NCBI GenBank assembly: GCA_963082975.1
Contig: OY720350.1
Location: 37,802,660 to 37,866,659, forward strand
Direction of reading: 5' to 3'
Source: Labia minor
Lineage: Eukaryota > Arthropoda > Insecta > Dermaptera > Spongiphoridae
DNA: 64,000 nt
Below are positions 1 to 11,959 of this stretch, piece after piece (position 1 is the first letter of the stretch; each line of letters begins with the position of its first letter). A model generated the notes under the pieces. The model was not told the DNA's origin. It searched no databases and saw nothing but the letters and a program-made list of their open reading frames with translations. The position numbers and the translations under genes were made by a program.

Positions 1-491
1 GGGTAGATGAAGTAGATTTATCTAAGACTTGAATAGTTGTTGTTTGCCCCAAGTGAAAACTTTTGGGTGAGACTAGATTTTAGAATGAATAAATTCACCC
101 CATTTCTCTTCTCTCCTACTCAAATTCATATCATATATTTCATTTTAGATGTAGATATGAAATTTAATTAAAATTTATAAAATAAGATTATTAGTGATGA
201 TAATAATTATAAGATGTAAAATGAACTGGGAGATGTAGTTCATAATTTATGATTATCATTATCAAATGATAGAATGGTTTAATTTGAATTTTCTATATAT
301 ATATATATAAATCGAGATTTAGAAAGAATTGGAGGAGGTGGGAAATGAGGAGGATTAAAATATTCATTCACCAGGAGTTGATAATTCTTATAATTGAAAT
401 TTTTAATTAAAGTAAAGAATAAATTTGCCCAGGAGACAGTAAACTAAGATTATCTAATAAAAATTCACTTTTTTTAAAAAAACCTTTTGTA

Positions 492-762
492 CATCACCGT
501 AAGGACAAAACCTATCAATACGGTAATATAAATTAGGTGTCCTATGATCAGAAGAACGGGACCTATCAACCTTTGCCTTAATTTTCTTGACCGGAGGCGC
601 TACTTCTTTTCAAATAGTTTCCCAATTTTGATCCCGAGGGTTGGGTTGACTCCGACCCATAGACCCCAGATAGAGAAATTACTTTATAGGTCCTGGACTT
701 GAACCCGAGACCACGACAATGATAGGTAACGATGTTGCCTCCTACCCTGTGGCGCCATCCAA
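492..762 (-). repeat. tRNA-related SINE copy
   Basis: On the minus strand it begins with the head GGCGCCACAGGGTAGGAGG and carries a Pol III B-box-like GGGTTCAAGTCC, followed by the family body (CTATGGGTCGGAGTCAACCC; a GATCAAGA-type segment; TGATCATAGGACACC) and a CCTTACGGTGATGTAC-like tail. Other copies are at 5503-5738 (-), 21403-21612 (+) and 37028-37296 (-), with fragments at 4634-4690, 52835-52915 and 60960-61045. The body after the tRNA-like head is conserved between copies, and there is no clear poly(A) tail. Confidence 0.7.
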
Positions 763-919
763 AAATTCACTTTACAAAGTAAAATATTTTTTACATTGTG
801 TATTAAGAAACATATAAATGTAGGGAATTTCGTTGTCTAAGGGTTGTTTCAGCAAAATATCGTTTTTGTTTAGAAATAATTGCAAAATAATATCGTTTTT
901 ATTTAAAGAAAATGAACAA

Positions 920-1055
920 GATGAAAATTTTTGATTTCGAGATTTTTATGTTTTTATACGTTTGGAAGGTCCCTGAGAGTCATTTTCACTAAAGTTGAAA
1001 AAAATGTCTGATTGAGACATATATTCAAGATATTTAGTGCGAATCTCTCTCATTC

Positions 1056-1093
<38 letters not shown>

Positions 1094-1660
1094 TGTGTAT
1101 TTAGCCAAGATTACACTAAAACGGTTTGAGCTAGAATAATGAAATTTGGTAGACGGGCATTATTCAAAATTCGTAATTTTCTATCAACTTTTGAGAAATG
1201 TAGCTCATTCAAAAGAAGTTCATTACCTACCACGTTTTCATTTTTTTCCTCTAAAGTGACCCTAAAAATAAAGATAAGATAAATAAAGATATTTAAAGAA
1301 AATGAACAAGATAAAAATTTTCGATTTCGAGATTTTTATGTTTTTATACGTTTTGAAGGTCCCTGAGTCATTTTCACTAAGGTTGACAAAAATGTCTGTG
1401 TGTATGCGTGTGTGGGGGGAGAGTGTAGACAAGATTACGCAAAAACGGTTTGAGCAAGAATAATGAAATTTGGTACACGGGCATTATTCAAAAGAGGCAG
1501 TTTTCTTTCAACTTAGCTCTTTCTTTTCTTTCAACTTAGCTCTTTCGGAAGAGGTATTTACCTACCAGGTTTTCATTTTTTTCCTCTAAACTTACCGCAA
1601 AAATAAAGATAGATGTTTGATAGTTTTTCACATAATTAAAAATTGTATAAAAGATTTTAG
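920..1660 (+). repeat. two tandem partial copies of repeat family A
   Basis: Positions 920-1275 and 1295-1660 repeat the same order: 'gagatttttatgtttttata', 'aggtccctgag', a TG/GA microsatellite, 'cggtttgagc', 'atgaaatttggta', 'cattattcaaa'. Both are 5' portions of family A (full copies at 43717-44366 and 52917-53502) without the hairpin 3' end. Confidence 0.7.
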
Positions 1661-1894
1661 GTTAATGGCTGATAGTGATTTGTTACCTGAATATTTAGAT
1701 TTATACTATAAAATATAAATAAAAAACCCTTAAAAAGTATTCATTTAAATATTCCTAAAATGTCGATTAAAATTGATGTATATTTAATTAGCTATACTTA
1801 TATAATGAATAATGAATGAATTAAATGTAATATTTGAGAAAATAATATTTTCTATCTCTCCCCTTGTTCCCTGCAATATTCAGATATTCGTTAC

Positions 1895-1983
1895 CTTTTG
1901 ACTTCACTTTCATCAACTTTTAATCTTGGAAATAAAAGAACCCCAAATCCACACCCATTCCATTCCCACCCTTTGAAATGGGT
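1895..1983 (-). CDS. possible late exon of the M14 carboxypeptidase-like gene
   Basis: This 89-nt open segment has a catttgtcacag acceptor and a GTAACG donor. It reads GWEWNGCGFGVLLFPRLKV, then DESEV. The family C-terminal pattern 'F-E-L-R-D-T-G-R-Y-G-F-L-L-P...I.PT..E' would align, with WEW at the position of the catalytic Glu (Glu270) and LLFPRLKV at LLP..QI. It starts in phase 0 and would leave two bases for a further exon. At least one exon is needed between here and 5004. The similarity is short and could be chance, hence the modest confidence. Confidence 0.4.
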
Positions 1984-2019
1984 CTGTGACAAATGAAAAC
2001 GAGGCTCCGACCCCTCCCT

Positions 2020-2345
2020 GATTCAAATCGAATTTAAATATCTACTAGAAATAGCCGAGGAATTTTCCAAAGTATTCCTGGCAGTTTGTTTGCTGAAAGC
2101 AAAGGGAACAAAGCCGGTTGAGAGTTGCAAAAGCAATTCGCTTGGCTGGCCAACCAACCAACGCCGACAACGACATCGACGACTTCTCGCTTCTAATCGG
2201 TTCCTTTCAACTTGATATTTGCTATCACAACGTTTTTCTTTACCCCCCAAGCATCCCCCACCCCAGCCTTCCTCCACTCACATCCATTATTCTCTCTCTC
2301 TCTCTCTTTCTCTTATCGTTTTCACTATCTGTCTTTGAATAAAGA
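2020..2345. other. GC-richer segment downstream of the 5.0-kb exon
   Basis: This stretch is more GC-rich than its surroundings, contains a pyrimidine-rich (CTCT) tract at 2290-2312 and is open in several frames. On the minus strand there is a good acceptor-like ctttgctttcag near 2094. It is where the missing exon of gene 1 (the IYxASG/DW region) might lie, but no frame gives a convincing match. Confidence 0.25.
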
Positions 2346-2412
2346 TTTGTTAAACAAATCGCTGGGATATTTCTATCGTTTTAAAATTAAAAAAGTTTGT
2401 ATTAGAAAGAAA

Positions 2413-2878
2413 TTAGCTGGAGTGTCTCCACTCGACTATCTCGCATTTTGAATTGGATTAAATAACATAATATATTATATTTAAATTAAATTTAATTAAT
2501 TATAAATTGTAAATTAAAATTAATAAATAATATTTATTAAACCTTTGTTGATGGCACCACGTAACGTGTTGGCGCGTGAGATTTGAAGTGTTAAAAAATG
2601 AATTCTGGTACTTTCAACGATTCAATGAAGCTGAAATTCTATATATAGCAGTTTTATACAATTTTTAATCATGTGAAAAACTATCATATATAAACATATA
2701 TCTATATTTTTACCATTAGTTTAGAGGAAAAAAATGAAAACATGGTAGGTAATGACCCACTTCCGAATGAGCTACATTTCTCAAAAGTTGATAGAAAACT
2801 ATGAATTTTGAATAATACCCATGTACCAAATTTCATGATTCTAGTTCAAACTGTTTTTGCGTAATCTTTTCCACACAC
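2413..2878 (-). repeat. repeat family A, 3' two-thirds
   Basis: Begins with the terminal hairpin ctggagtgtctccactcg and the subterminal ACTATCTCGC, runs through the conserved ACGTGTTGGCGCGTGAG block and breaks off at the internal CA microsatellite (2875). Confidence 0.75.
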
Positions 2879-2883
2879 ACACA

Positions 2884-3125
2884 CCTTCCCAAAGTGGTCT
2901 ATATCGACCCCCAGGCGTCTATGGCGGCCTGCAAGGGGTCTACGAAAGCAAATAAAAAATTTTGGGTCCATGAAATGAAAATGGGGGTCTACTGGATCAA
3001 TTCAATATGGTTCTAAAAAAAAGTAAAATTTTTTTACAAAAAATCAATTTCAGGTTAAGTAGGGGGTCTACCCAAAACCGATTTTTTGGCCAAAATTGGC
3101 GTCTCCTTCAATGGCGTACTGCAAG
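2884..3125 (-). repeat. hAT-like MITE family K, copy 1
   Basis: It shares 'ggtctacccaaaacc', 'aattttgggtccatgaaat' and 'ttcaatatggttctaaaa' with an inverted copy at 40022-40346. The outer ends (cttcccaaa / ggttcccaaac) resemble hAT-type termini. No coding capacity. Confidence 0.5.
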
Positions 3126-3411
3126 GCCAGCCGAGGCAGCCATTTGAATGAAATAGTATTTCATAAATAATCGGAAGGTCTATACTTCACTATGAAAAAA
3201 TAAATTTGAAATTCATCCAACCGCTTTTGTTTTATTGCATTTGAAAAAAAAAATGTTTCATTGCGGACCCTGTATAGTACGTTCGGTCATTAAAAAAAAT
3301 ATTCCTTATTATCGGGTTTGGTTGGAAATATTAATAACTGCTTCACCGAACCACCGTTCCAATAATTTAAAAGAACATAAAATAGTGATAAAACATATGT
3401 ATACCTTAAAC

Positions 3412-4160
3412 CAGGGATGGGCAAACTTTTTTAGGATGCGGTCTACTTCTAATTTTTTTACAATAAGTCGGTCCACCAGATATTTATTAAAATAATAATA
3501 ATAAACAATGTGGTATAAATGTACATAGGTAACTAAAAAAATAGAATAAGAAAGGAACTTAGGTATATTTTTTCAAACAAAATTTAAAGATTATAAAAGT
3601 ATAAAAATATCAAGTTCATAAGAAATAATCTGATTCGAATTATTATTTAAGATAAAGTCATGTGAAATTGTCCGCATTAGAAGATTTACACTGCATATCC
3701 TCTGCTAATTTAGTAAATCTTGGTGTATAATTACTAACTGCCAGTCTTGTACTGCATTCGAGGTGATTGTCTGTAAGACGGGAGCGATATTTTGATTTAA
3801 TTATATTCATCGTAGAAAATGCAGATTCACATAGGTAGGTAGAGCCAAAGAACGATGTTAAATTTAATGCGAGACCTTTTAAATTAGGATACTTAACTTC
3901 GTCCATTAAATTTCAAAAAATATTTGTAGGATCTGAATTATGTGCTTTTAAAATTATGTCATTTTGAAGAAGAACTTCATCTTCTTCAATAGTTATAGAA
4001 AACAATTCGTTTATATTTTTGGTTATTTCTTCCCCGAGTAATGGAATTTTTTATATGCTAAGGAGTAATTTAAGTAAAAAAGGCAATGAGTAAAGGCGAT
4101 CACTTTAAAATGACTCGGCGGTCCACCAGTCGATCGCGATCGACTTAATGCCCATCTCTG
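3412..4160 (-). mobile_element. internally deleted hAT transposon
   Basis: The element starts CAGGGATGGGCAAAC and ends ATGCCCATCTCTG, giving imperfect terminal inverted repeats. It is flanked by a perfect 8-bp target duplication, CCTTAAAC, at 3404-3411 and 4161-4168. On the minus strand at 3658-3906 it retains the hAT C-terminal dimerisation region (YPNLKGLALNLTSFFGSTYL, CESAFSTMNIIKSKYRSRL). The N-terminal zinc finger and catalytic region are absent, so it cannot move by itself. Confidence 0.9.
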
Positions 4161-4254
4161 CCTTAAACGTACTATTAATGCTCTGAAAGACAGAAAAGTA
4201 TGGCCTGTTTATATAAAAATATATATTTAGTAATTTGAATTAATTTAATATTTT

Positions 4255-4690
4255 CTGTATTTACGGAAGCGCTGTTCGACGTAATTGATGACGTCATTTA
4301 GATTTCCTATTTTAAATTAAGAAAAAACTAATAAACGTTCTGAAACAATTTCAAATAATTTAAATATATGTATCAATAATTAATGCAATAAAAACATATA
4401 TGGATATAACATAAATATTTTTAATTTTATTTTATTTATAATATATTTTGTATATAAGGAGGCGCTGGCTGACGTAGTTTCTGACGTCATATAAATGAAA
4501 TTATCTATGGTGTGAATTTCCAAAAGATCCTTAGACTGGTTTAATATATCCTAGATACAAATATATTTTTGCTAGTATAATAAGATAAGATATATATATA
4601 TTATTATATATATATATATATATGACTAGCGGGTATATGATCAGTACTACTGATCCTCTCAGCCTTTATCTTAATTTTCTTGAACAGATG
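4255..4690. repeat. family C repeat and SINE fragment
   Basis: Contains GACGTCAT motifs, 'aagaaaaaactaataaa', 'ctatggtgtgaatttc' and the recurrent end 'gctagtataataagataaga' followed by (TA)n, then a SINE fragment at 4634-4690. Related stretches are at 9335-9560, 20255-20480, 47255-47470 and 57655-57885. The GACGTCA/AAGAAAAAACTAATGAAGATG section is shared with family B. Confidence 0.5.
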
Positions 4691-5003
4691 AATTTTCTAT
4701 TTATTTAATTTAAAATCACACTTTTAGTTAGTAGATTTTAATGAAAAAGTTTCTGTAATATATATAGCAGTTGATCATTTATAAATTCTCAAGTTTGATC
4801 CCACATATTCTAATCTGAAACTAACTTAAATGAAACTATTTTAAAGAAATTTAAAGAAAATATATATAAAAATTTGACAAAATCTTATTATTATGGAGAT
4901 ATGGTATATAAATGTATTTCAATTAGTAAAAAAAAGTATTAGAAAGGTCATGGAATAAGTTTGTTTGGTTTAATTGAGTTTTAACAAGAGATAAATAACT
5001 TAC

Positions 5004-5057
5004 CGAGACGTCCTCTCTTGAGATTGCGTTCGTGAAAAGCCAGGGCATTTGGATCAC
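5004..5057 (-). CDS. M14 carboxypeptidase-like gene, 54-nt exon
   Basis: This exon of exactly 18 codons has a ctcttatag acceptor and a GTAAGT donor, and phase 0 on both sides, matching the end of the 6023-6183 exon. It encodes VIQMPWLFTNAISREDVS. The aligned family segment is 'LLYPYGYT...P.+.EL', so PWLFT stands for PYGYT and REDVS for the acidic stretch opening the next helix. The match is short but in the right order, strand and phase. The following exons, which should carry the IYxASGxSxDW region, were not identified. Confidence 0.7.
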
Positions 5058-5502
5058 CTATAAGAGACACACGAAAAGAGAGAAAGAAAGAGTATGAGAG
5101 GGGGAAAAAGTGTTAACGAACCAAAAAAGGAAAATGCTTGCTCTCATTTACGTTTCGTTTCGCTTAGTTTACTTTCGAAATAGGGGGATGGATAGAAGGA
5201 GATGAAAACGGAAAGCTTTTAAGGAAAGAACTGTCAATGATTTTATTAGCTAGATTTAAGAATTTAAGGAGTAAAAAAAATATTATAAATAAGGAAAAAA
5301 AAATATAAATATAAAAAATTAATTTTTAAATAAGAATATTAATAAAAGCGTAACTGATTCAAAAAAAAAATATATACATATATATATAATTATCATTTTA
5401 TTTTTATCTATTAAAAACAAGTTCAAGAATATTTGTTTTTGTATTTACACTCTGACTTTTGAGCATACTTCATAAATTGGTTATATATTGGTTATATTAA
5501 TT

Positions 5503-5738
5503 AATATTAGGTGTCCTATGATCAGTAGAAAGGGTCCTATCAACCTTTACCTTGATTTTCTTGATCGAATACGCTATCAAGTAGCTTTCCCAATTTTGAT
5601 CCCGGAGGCTGGATTGACTCCGTCTCATAGACCCCAGCTAACGAAAATTCCATTGCTAGGCCCAGGACTTTAACCCGGGACCACAAGAATGTAAGTCAAC
5701 GATGTTGCCTCTCACCCTGTGGTGTCTTTTTTGAATTT
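5503..5738 (-). repeat. tRNA-related SINE copy
   Basis: Same family as 492-762. It includes the GGTGTCCTATGATCAGTAGA end and the head with a B-box-like GGTTAAAGTCC and CACAGGGTGAGAGG. It lies in the intron between the 6023 and 5004 exons of gene 1. Confidence 0.7.
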
Positions 5739-6022
5739 ACTAAATGAAATAATTATTATAAATATTTTTTAATATATAATCAGTTCAGAAACAAAGAAAA
5801 ACTATTTATTTATAATTTTGTTAGAATCTTACTAGGTCAATATTATAATGAAATTAACAAATTATTAATATTAATTCAAATTAATTTCATTTGCAGGTTT
5901 AAAATAAAAAAAATGAAGTTAAAAATTTTAAAAGAAATATTCACAAATATTGAGTTAATAGTTAAAATATAATTGGGAGGTGGGGTGGGGGATGTTATTT
6001 GTAAATGGTAGTGATTATTTAC

Positions 6023-6183
6023 CGGCTGATGATTGTTTTTCGTTGATAAATCCAATTGGATGAGGAGGGCCACTCGGCCCCGATTTGCATTAAGCCAGTC
6101 CCGTAAAAGTACAGCCTCCCGGGCTGACCAGGGACGAGGACCACCGAAAGTGTCACTACACGGATCCCACTCCTCTTCAGATT
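6023..6183 (-). CDS. M14 carboxypeptidase-like gene, exon lacking the second zinc histidine
   Basis: This 161-nt exon has a tttttattcag acceptor and a GTAAAT donor. It encodes SEEEWDPCSDTFGGPRPWS, then AREAVLLRDWLNANRGRVAL and LIQLDLS. M14A enzymes have '.PCSE.Y.GP..FSEPE+.A..DF......I.A.IS.HSYSQ'. The match is clear up to the last strand, where the zinc-binding His and the following Tyr of HSY are replaced by Leu and Leu (LDL). The structural Cys is kept. The exon completes the split codon from 14153 and ends in phase 0. The intron separating it from 14153 is about 8 kb and is filled with A-family elements, a hAT MITE, retrotransposon tails and other repeats. Confidence 0.88.
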
Positions 6184-6567
6184 CTGAATAAAAAAAAACA
6201 AAATAAAATTAAATTCGAATTTTGTTTAATTTTCACTTTTGCTATCCATCATGTTTACACACCCTCTCAAATCTAACCAATAATAAGAGCTATTAAATTA
6301 CAAAAGAACAAACTTTATATGATGAATACATGAATTCATGGAGATAGAAAACTTTTTATTTTATTGTTAGTAGAAACAAACAACAAAAGTTTAATTAAAT
6401 AGAAGGAATATGTATCAATATATAATATTTCGAATTAAAATAAATACATCTTTATTAGCTAATAGAAACTTTTTGTTATTTATATTAATGCATAAATTTA
6501 TATCGAATAAAAATAACTAAAAAAACATAATTTCATAATAAATCATTAATTTTAGCTGTTTTGACGA

Positions 6568-6992
6568 CAGAGCCGTCCTAAGATTTTCGGCGCCCGTGGG
6601 CTTCTAAAATTTTGCGCCCCTTTTCATAAGAAATTTTCTAATAAATTCACGTAAAATAAAGACACTTTTCAATAAAATTTGAAACAGTGTCATTTGTGTT
6701 GAAAATGTTATATGTCAACATTTTAAAACTGCACAATTATCGCTGCTGTTAGGATTCTTATTAAAATTATTTATTCAATGCTTATACGGATATAATGAAT
6801 AAGAAAAATAGATATGTATTTTGAATGTGCATGATTAAAATTTTTGAAGTGATGTCACTCCAGGTTGGAGGTTACAATAAAACTACTATTTAACAATAAG
6901 AAAAAATATATAAACCAATAAAAAATGCCGCCCCCAGAAGGATTGCGCCCTAGGGCTATAGCCCAATTAGCCCTGTGGTTAGGACGGCCCTG
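6568..6992. mobile_element. hAT-type MITE, 425 bp
   Basis: Terminal inverted repeats CAGAGCCGTCCTAAG and GTTAGGACGGCCCTG, flanked by a perfect 8-bp duplication TTTGACGA (6560-6567, 6993-7000). No coding capacity. It lies in the 14153-to-6183 intron of gene 1. Confidence 0.88.
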
Positions 6993-7000
6993 TTTGACGA

Positions 7001-7866
7001 TACTATTTCTCACACCACATAAATCTCATCTTTAGACAAAAATAGACAACATTTTATACTATTACTATACTATACTATTATTTTTAAACTATTTATACTA
7101 TTACTTTTATACTATTACTCTACAAATAGGTTAATGCCAAATATCATAATTAGGCATATGGTCGATCATGAAGTGTTCGAAAGTCGATGGCGCAGTATAA
7201 ATAAGATTTATGATAATAAAAAATATATATAAGTATTATATTTCTTGATGTTTTAAAGTTTCTAAAATCTATTCCTTATTTTTTGATATTTATTAAATTA
7301 ATTTCATCATAGGCATTAATTGAAACATTTTAATTAGTTATGTAAATTAAAATTAAACTTAAAAAACATAAAATTTAATGAAAGAAATTTTAAATTAAAC
7401 ACTCGATTAAATTTCTAATTTATGGATATGTTTGCTTTATGTCGTTAATAGAAGCTTTTTTCTTTACAACTGGACTCCAAATGATGGTGTAACAACCAAA
7501 ATGTACCTAAAGCAAAACATCAAGTTTTTTTTAAAATTATTCTTATTAAGTTTAATAATTTTTAAGTTTAATTTTAGTTTACATAACTTATTCTGATCTT
7601 ATTAAATATATTTTAACTTATACCTTTTATTTTGAACTACTCTTTTATCTCATTTATATTAAACATAGTAATGTCAGGAAATTTTAACGATTATTTAGTT
7701 TTATATGTACATATGTATATAAATTTAGTTTTATAAGAATTATTTATTATAATTTATCAATATTGAATTAATTATATTATTCTTGCCTTCAACTTTTATA
7801 TAAACAATGATAATTACCCTTAAAATTTAAAAATCAATTTACTTATTTATTTTTTTTTTTTGTAAT
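7001..7866. other. AT-rich intron sequence, nothing recognised
   Basis: No open frame, splice pair or repeat family member was recognised in this stretch. Confidence 0.5.
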
Positions 7867-8460
7867 TTTTACTATCTCGTTTTGTAATTACGAAAATTTT
7901 CGATGTTGAGATTTTGATGTTTTTATACGTTTTGAAGGTTCCTGAATCATTTTCACTAGGGTTGAGAAAAATGTCTCTCTCTGTGTGTGTATATGTGTAT
8001 GTATGTAACCAAGATTAACAAAAACGGTTTGAGCTAGAATGATGAAATTTGGTACATGGGCATTATTCAAAATTCATAGTTTTCTATCAACTTTTGAAAA
8101 AAGTAGCTCAACCGGAAGAGGGTAATTACCTACAACGTTTTGATTTTTTTTCTTCTAAAGTGACCGTAAAAATACAGATATATGTTTGATAATTTTTCAC
8201 ATGATTAATAATTGTATAAAACTGCTATATATAGAATTTCAGCTTGATTGAATTGCTGAAAGTACCAGAATTAATTTTTTAACACTGCAAATCTCACGCG
8301 CCAACACGTGACGTGGTGCCATCAACAAAGAGCCAAACATGCGCTGGTTTAATATTTATTATTTATAATTTATAATTAATTAAATTTAATTTAAATATAA
8401 TATATTATGTTATTTAATCCAATTCAAATTGCGAGATAGTCGAGTGGAGACACTCCAGCT
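7867..8460 (+). repeat. repeat family A, near-complete
   Basis: Runs from ttttactatctcg (5' subterminal repeat) through a short TG microsatellite to GCGAGATAGTCGAGTGGAGACACTCCAG (subterminal repeat plus hairpin). Confidence 0.8.
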
Positions 8461-8512
8461 AATTTTTTTTTACATTATGTATTTAATCAATGAAAAGGGT
8501 TATTTAATGTTA

Positions 8513-8640
8513 TGTTGATTAAAGACAAAAAAGAGTAATAAAGCAAGATAAGATAAATCTTCCTCTCGCGACCATGCAAATACATGCCATACGATTATAT
8601 TTTATTACCACTAGACACCTTACCTTCTTAAAATTATTAT
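8513..8640. repeat. duplicated segment (second copy 11700-11817)
   Basis: About 120 bp around 'cttcctctcgcgaccatg' and 'agacaccttaccttcttaaa' occur at both places in the same orientation with few differences. The origin is unknown. Confidence 0.6.
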
Positions 8641-9334
8641 TCATATATTCCATTGGTTGAATATATATATATACAAGATAATAGAAAGTGTGCCCTATAT
8701 CCCTTTAATAGGATTTTGATTGATTGGAGTTCCTTCCTATACAGATAACAGAAGCAACCACACTCAATCCCTATTCGTCCGATCAAACCATAAATCAAGC
8801 CCATATTCCCACCCTGTATAACTATTATATTATGAAATGTGATGGACCTATTGACATGAGAAGAATTAATAATTCATAACCTGCTTTATCATAGGAATAG
8901 TATTTTGTAGTATCCTCTAGAGAATTATCTGAATAGATGAATATACAAATTAGTTTAATCAAAATTAACGATTATGATTCATAAAAGATTAGATAATTTG
9001 ATTTCTGTCTATGAACAAATAGCGACAATTTATTTTATTTATTTATTTATACACCACCCACTAAAAATCCAATAAATAAATAATAAACTAATATAATTTT
9101 AGGAAGTAAATAAATTTATTTTTGGGTCTTGAAATATTAATTAACTTATATATCCATTTCATTTGTAAAATTATAAATGTTTTAAAGATATTTTTAATAT
9201 TTGAATATATAATTCAACATTTATCTAAAATTTCGTTTAAAAATAATTTGAAAAAAGTATAATAGTAAAATTTCAGAAGATAAATAAAATTATTGATTTG
9301 AAAAAAGATATTCAAATGTATAATGTTGTAAATA

Positions 9335-10130
9335 TTAATCTATATCTTATCTTATTATGCTAGCTAAAATTGTATATATATATATATATATATATAGCCA
9401 TGGGTTCTCAAAAACGGCTCTAACGATTTTTTTCAAATTCACACTAGATATAGTATTTATAAAGAAAAATTGAGTTTTATTGATCACATCTCAGGAAACG
9501 TACATTTTCATTATTTATTTCTTAATTTAAAATTATATATGGGTGACGTCACATGACATCCATTTTTATTTTTTAACTGAAATTGTATTAATATTTTTTT
9601 TTTTATTTAAAATATTTTAAAATTTATTATTTAATTTCGAAATAAAATTAAAAATATTTATTTTTAATAAAATATATATATATATTTATTAATCTCTCTC
9701 AAAAAAAAAAAAACAACAAAACAAATAAATGTCTTCGAAAGATGGTAAAAATATGTTATTTTTATTATTAAAATATCTTAGACCAGTGGTTAGAACAATT
9801 GTTTTTACTCCCCGAGTTCGAAGGATCGAAACTTGCAACGTGCATTTTTTTTATCTATTTTCGTGATTTATTTATTCATTGTTCTTTTATTAATTAAGTT
9901 TTAGATAGTTTTATAATTTTTAATATTTTTTCAATAAAATATTATTTAATACATTTAATAATTGTAATAAATAATTAAAGAATTGTATATTTTTTAAAGG
10001 GTAGAGCGAGAGCTCGGTGTCCCAGGTATTAATTTTACCAGCCAAATCCAATAATAATGAATCATTTTTTTTAACTTAAGTACCGAGCCGAGGCTCGGGG
10101 TCCCGGTACTACTATATATAAGATAAAAGA
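9335..10130. repeat. family C repeat followed by a hairpin-ended element
   Basis: 9335-9560 is a family C copy, related in inverse to 47255-47470. 9995-10130 has a CCGAGCC-GA-GGCTCGG hairpin then gtcccggtactac, and recurs inverted at 46840-46965. The hairpin close to a short terminus is reminiscent of Helitron 3' ends. Confidence 0.5.
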
Positions 10131-10344
10131 TCCCTCTTAATGTCCTACGGTGTTGTTAGAAAATTTTATCAAAATCGATCAACAAGGTTTTGAATTAAGT
10201 AAGAAATTTAATTTTTTGTGCCAGATATATCAGAAAATGTTTTTTTTTTTTAATCACACCTAAAACTATTAATTAAATTAAAATAATTTTTCTTTTAAAT
10301 GAAATTTCAATAGCATATCATGGTTAACTTTAAAAATTATACAT

Positions 10345-11020
10345 TTTTTACTATCTCGCCAGATAATAATTAAATTTGGTTCATAATTCGTAATTTTTAG
10401 AATTTTTAGAAATGAAGCTCATCCGGAAGAGGATCATTACCTACCACGTTTTCATTTTTTATCCTCTAAAGTGACCGTAAAAATAAAGATATATGTTTGA
10501 TAATTTTTCACATGATTAAAAATTGTATAAAACTGCTATATATAGAATTTCAGCTTAATTGACCACTTTGGGAAGGTGTGTGGGTGGACAAGATTACGCA
10601 GAAACAGTTTGAGCTAGAATCATGACATTTGGTACATGAGCATTATTCAAAATTCATAGTTTTCTATCAACCGGAAGAGGATCATTACCTACAACGTTTT
10701 GATTTTTTTTCTTTTAAAGTGACTGTAAAAATAAAGATATATGTTTGATTTTTTTTCACATGATTAATAATTGTATAAAACTGCTATATATAGAATTTCA
10801 GCTTGATTGATTCGCTGAAATTACCAGAATTAATTTTTTAACGCTGCAAATCTCACGCGCCAACACGTGACGTGGTGCCATCAACAAAGAGCCAAACATG
10901 CGCTGGTTTAATAAATATTATTTATTAATTTTAATTTATAATTTAATTTAAATTAATATATATATATGTTATTTAATCCAATTCAAATTGCGAGATAGTC
11001 GAGTGGAGACACTCCAGATT
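10345..11020 (+). repeat. repeat family A, rearranged copy
   Basis: Starts with actatctcgccagata and ends GAGTGGAGACACTCCAG. In the middle the element restarts ('accactttgggaaggtgtgt' near 10561), so a body segment is present twice. Confidence 0.7.
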
Positions 11021-11959
11021 TTTTAATTATCTATTACGAGTTTTCTAAAAATGAAACATCAAAAATTGTAAAAATGTTACAAATTAATTAAAATAACTCG
11101 AATTTCATTTAAAGAGGAAAAAAAATTACTTGATAAAATATTTGATCCTATTGTATTAAATATATATTTTGTTATACACTTAGATGGCTTCAGTTTTATA
11201 TTTTTCAAAGTAACAATAGCTCATAGACTGGGTCGACCAAGGATTACTGCTTATAATAATATAAATTCTGAAATTATATTACCATATAACATATACTCTT
11301 TTAATATAGAATAAAATATTGTAATATCTATATAAAATAAATTATTCAATTACTATATTTAAGTTTAAAAATGTACTAATGAGACAACTCATCATTTCTA
11401 TCTTGATATCACCTGAATGACTTAAAAAAATTTAAACAAAAAAATATTAAAATATAAAAATGTTTTTCGTTTTAGTTATAATAATCAAATATCATTTAAA
11501 TTATTTATAATTTATTCTAAGAGTCCTCATTTTAATTAATAACATAATTTAATATTATTAGATCAAATTTATTAAACTATTGATTAAAATAAAATAATTA
11601 TTCTTTTAAATGAACTTTCAAAAGCGCGTATCATCGTTAACTTTTACTATTTTAGTACCTCGAACACCGAGTTATCGTTCGACCATTTAACAAATTTAAT
11701 TGATTAGACAAAAAAGAGTAATAAAGCAAGGTAAGATAAATCTTCCTCTCGCGACCATGAAAATACGTACCATACGATTATATTTTATTATCCGTAGACA
11801 CCTTACCTTCTTAAAATTAAATTTCAATTAAGTATTTCCAACAACACCGTAGGGTATTAAAAGAGATTTTTTATACATACATAGGATTTATATTAATATA
11901 TACAACATTATACATTTGAATACTTTTTTTTCAAATGAATAATTATACTATTATACTTT

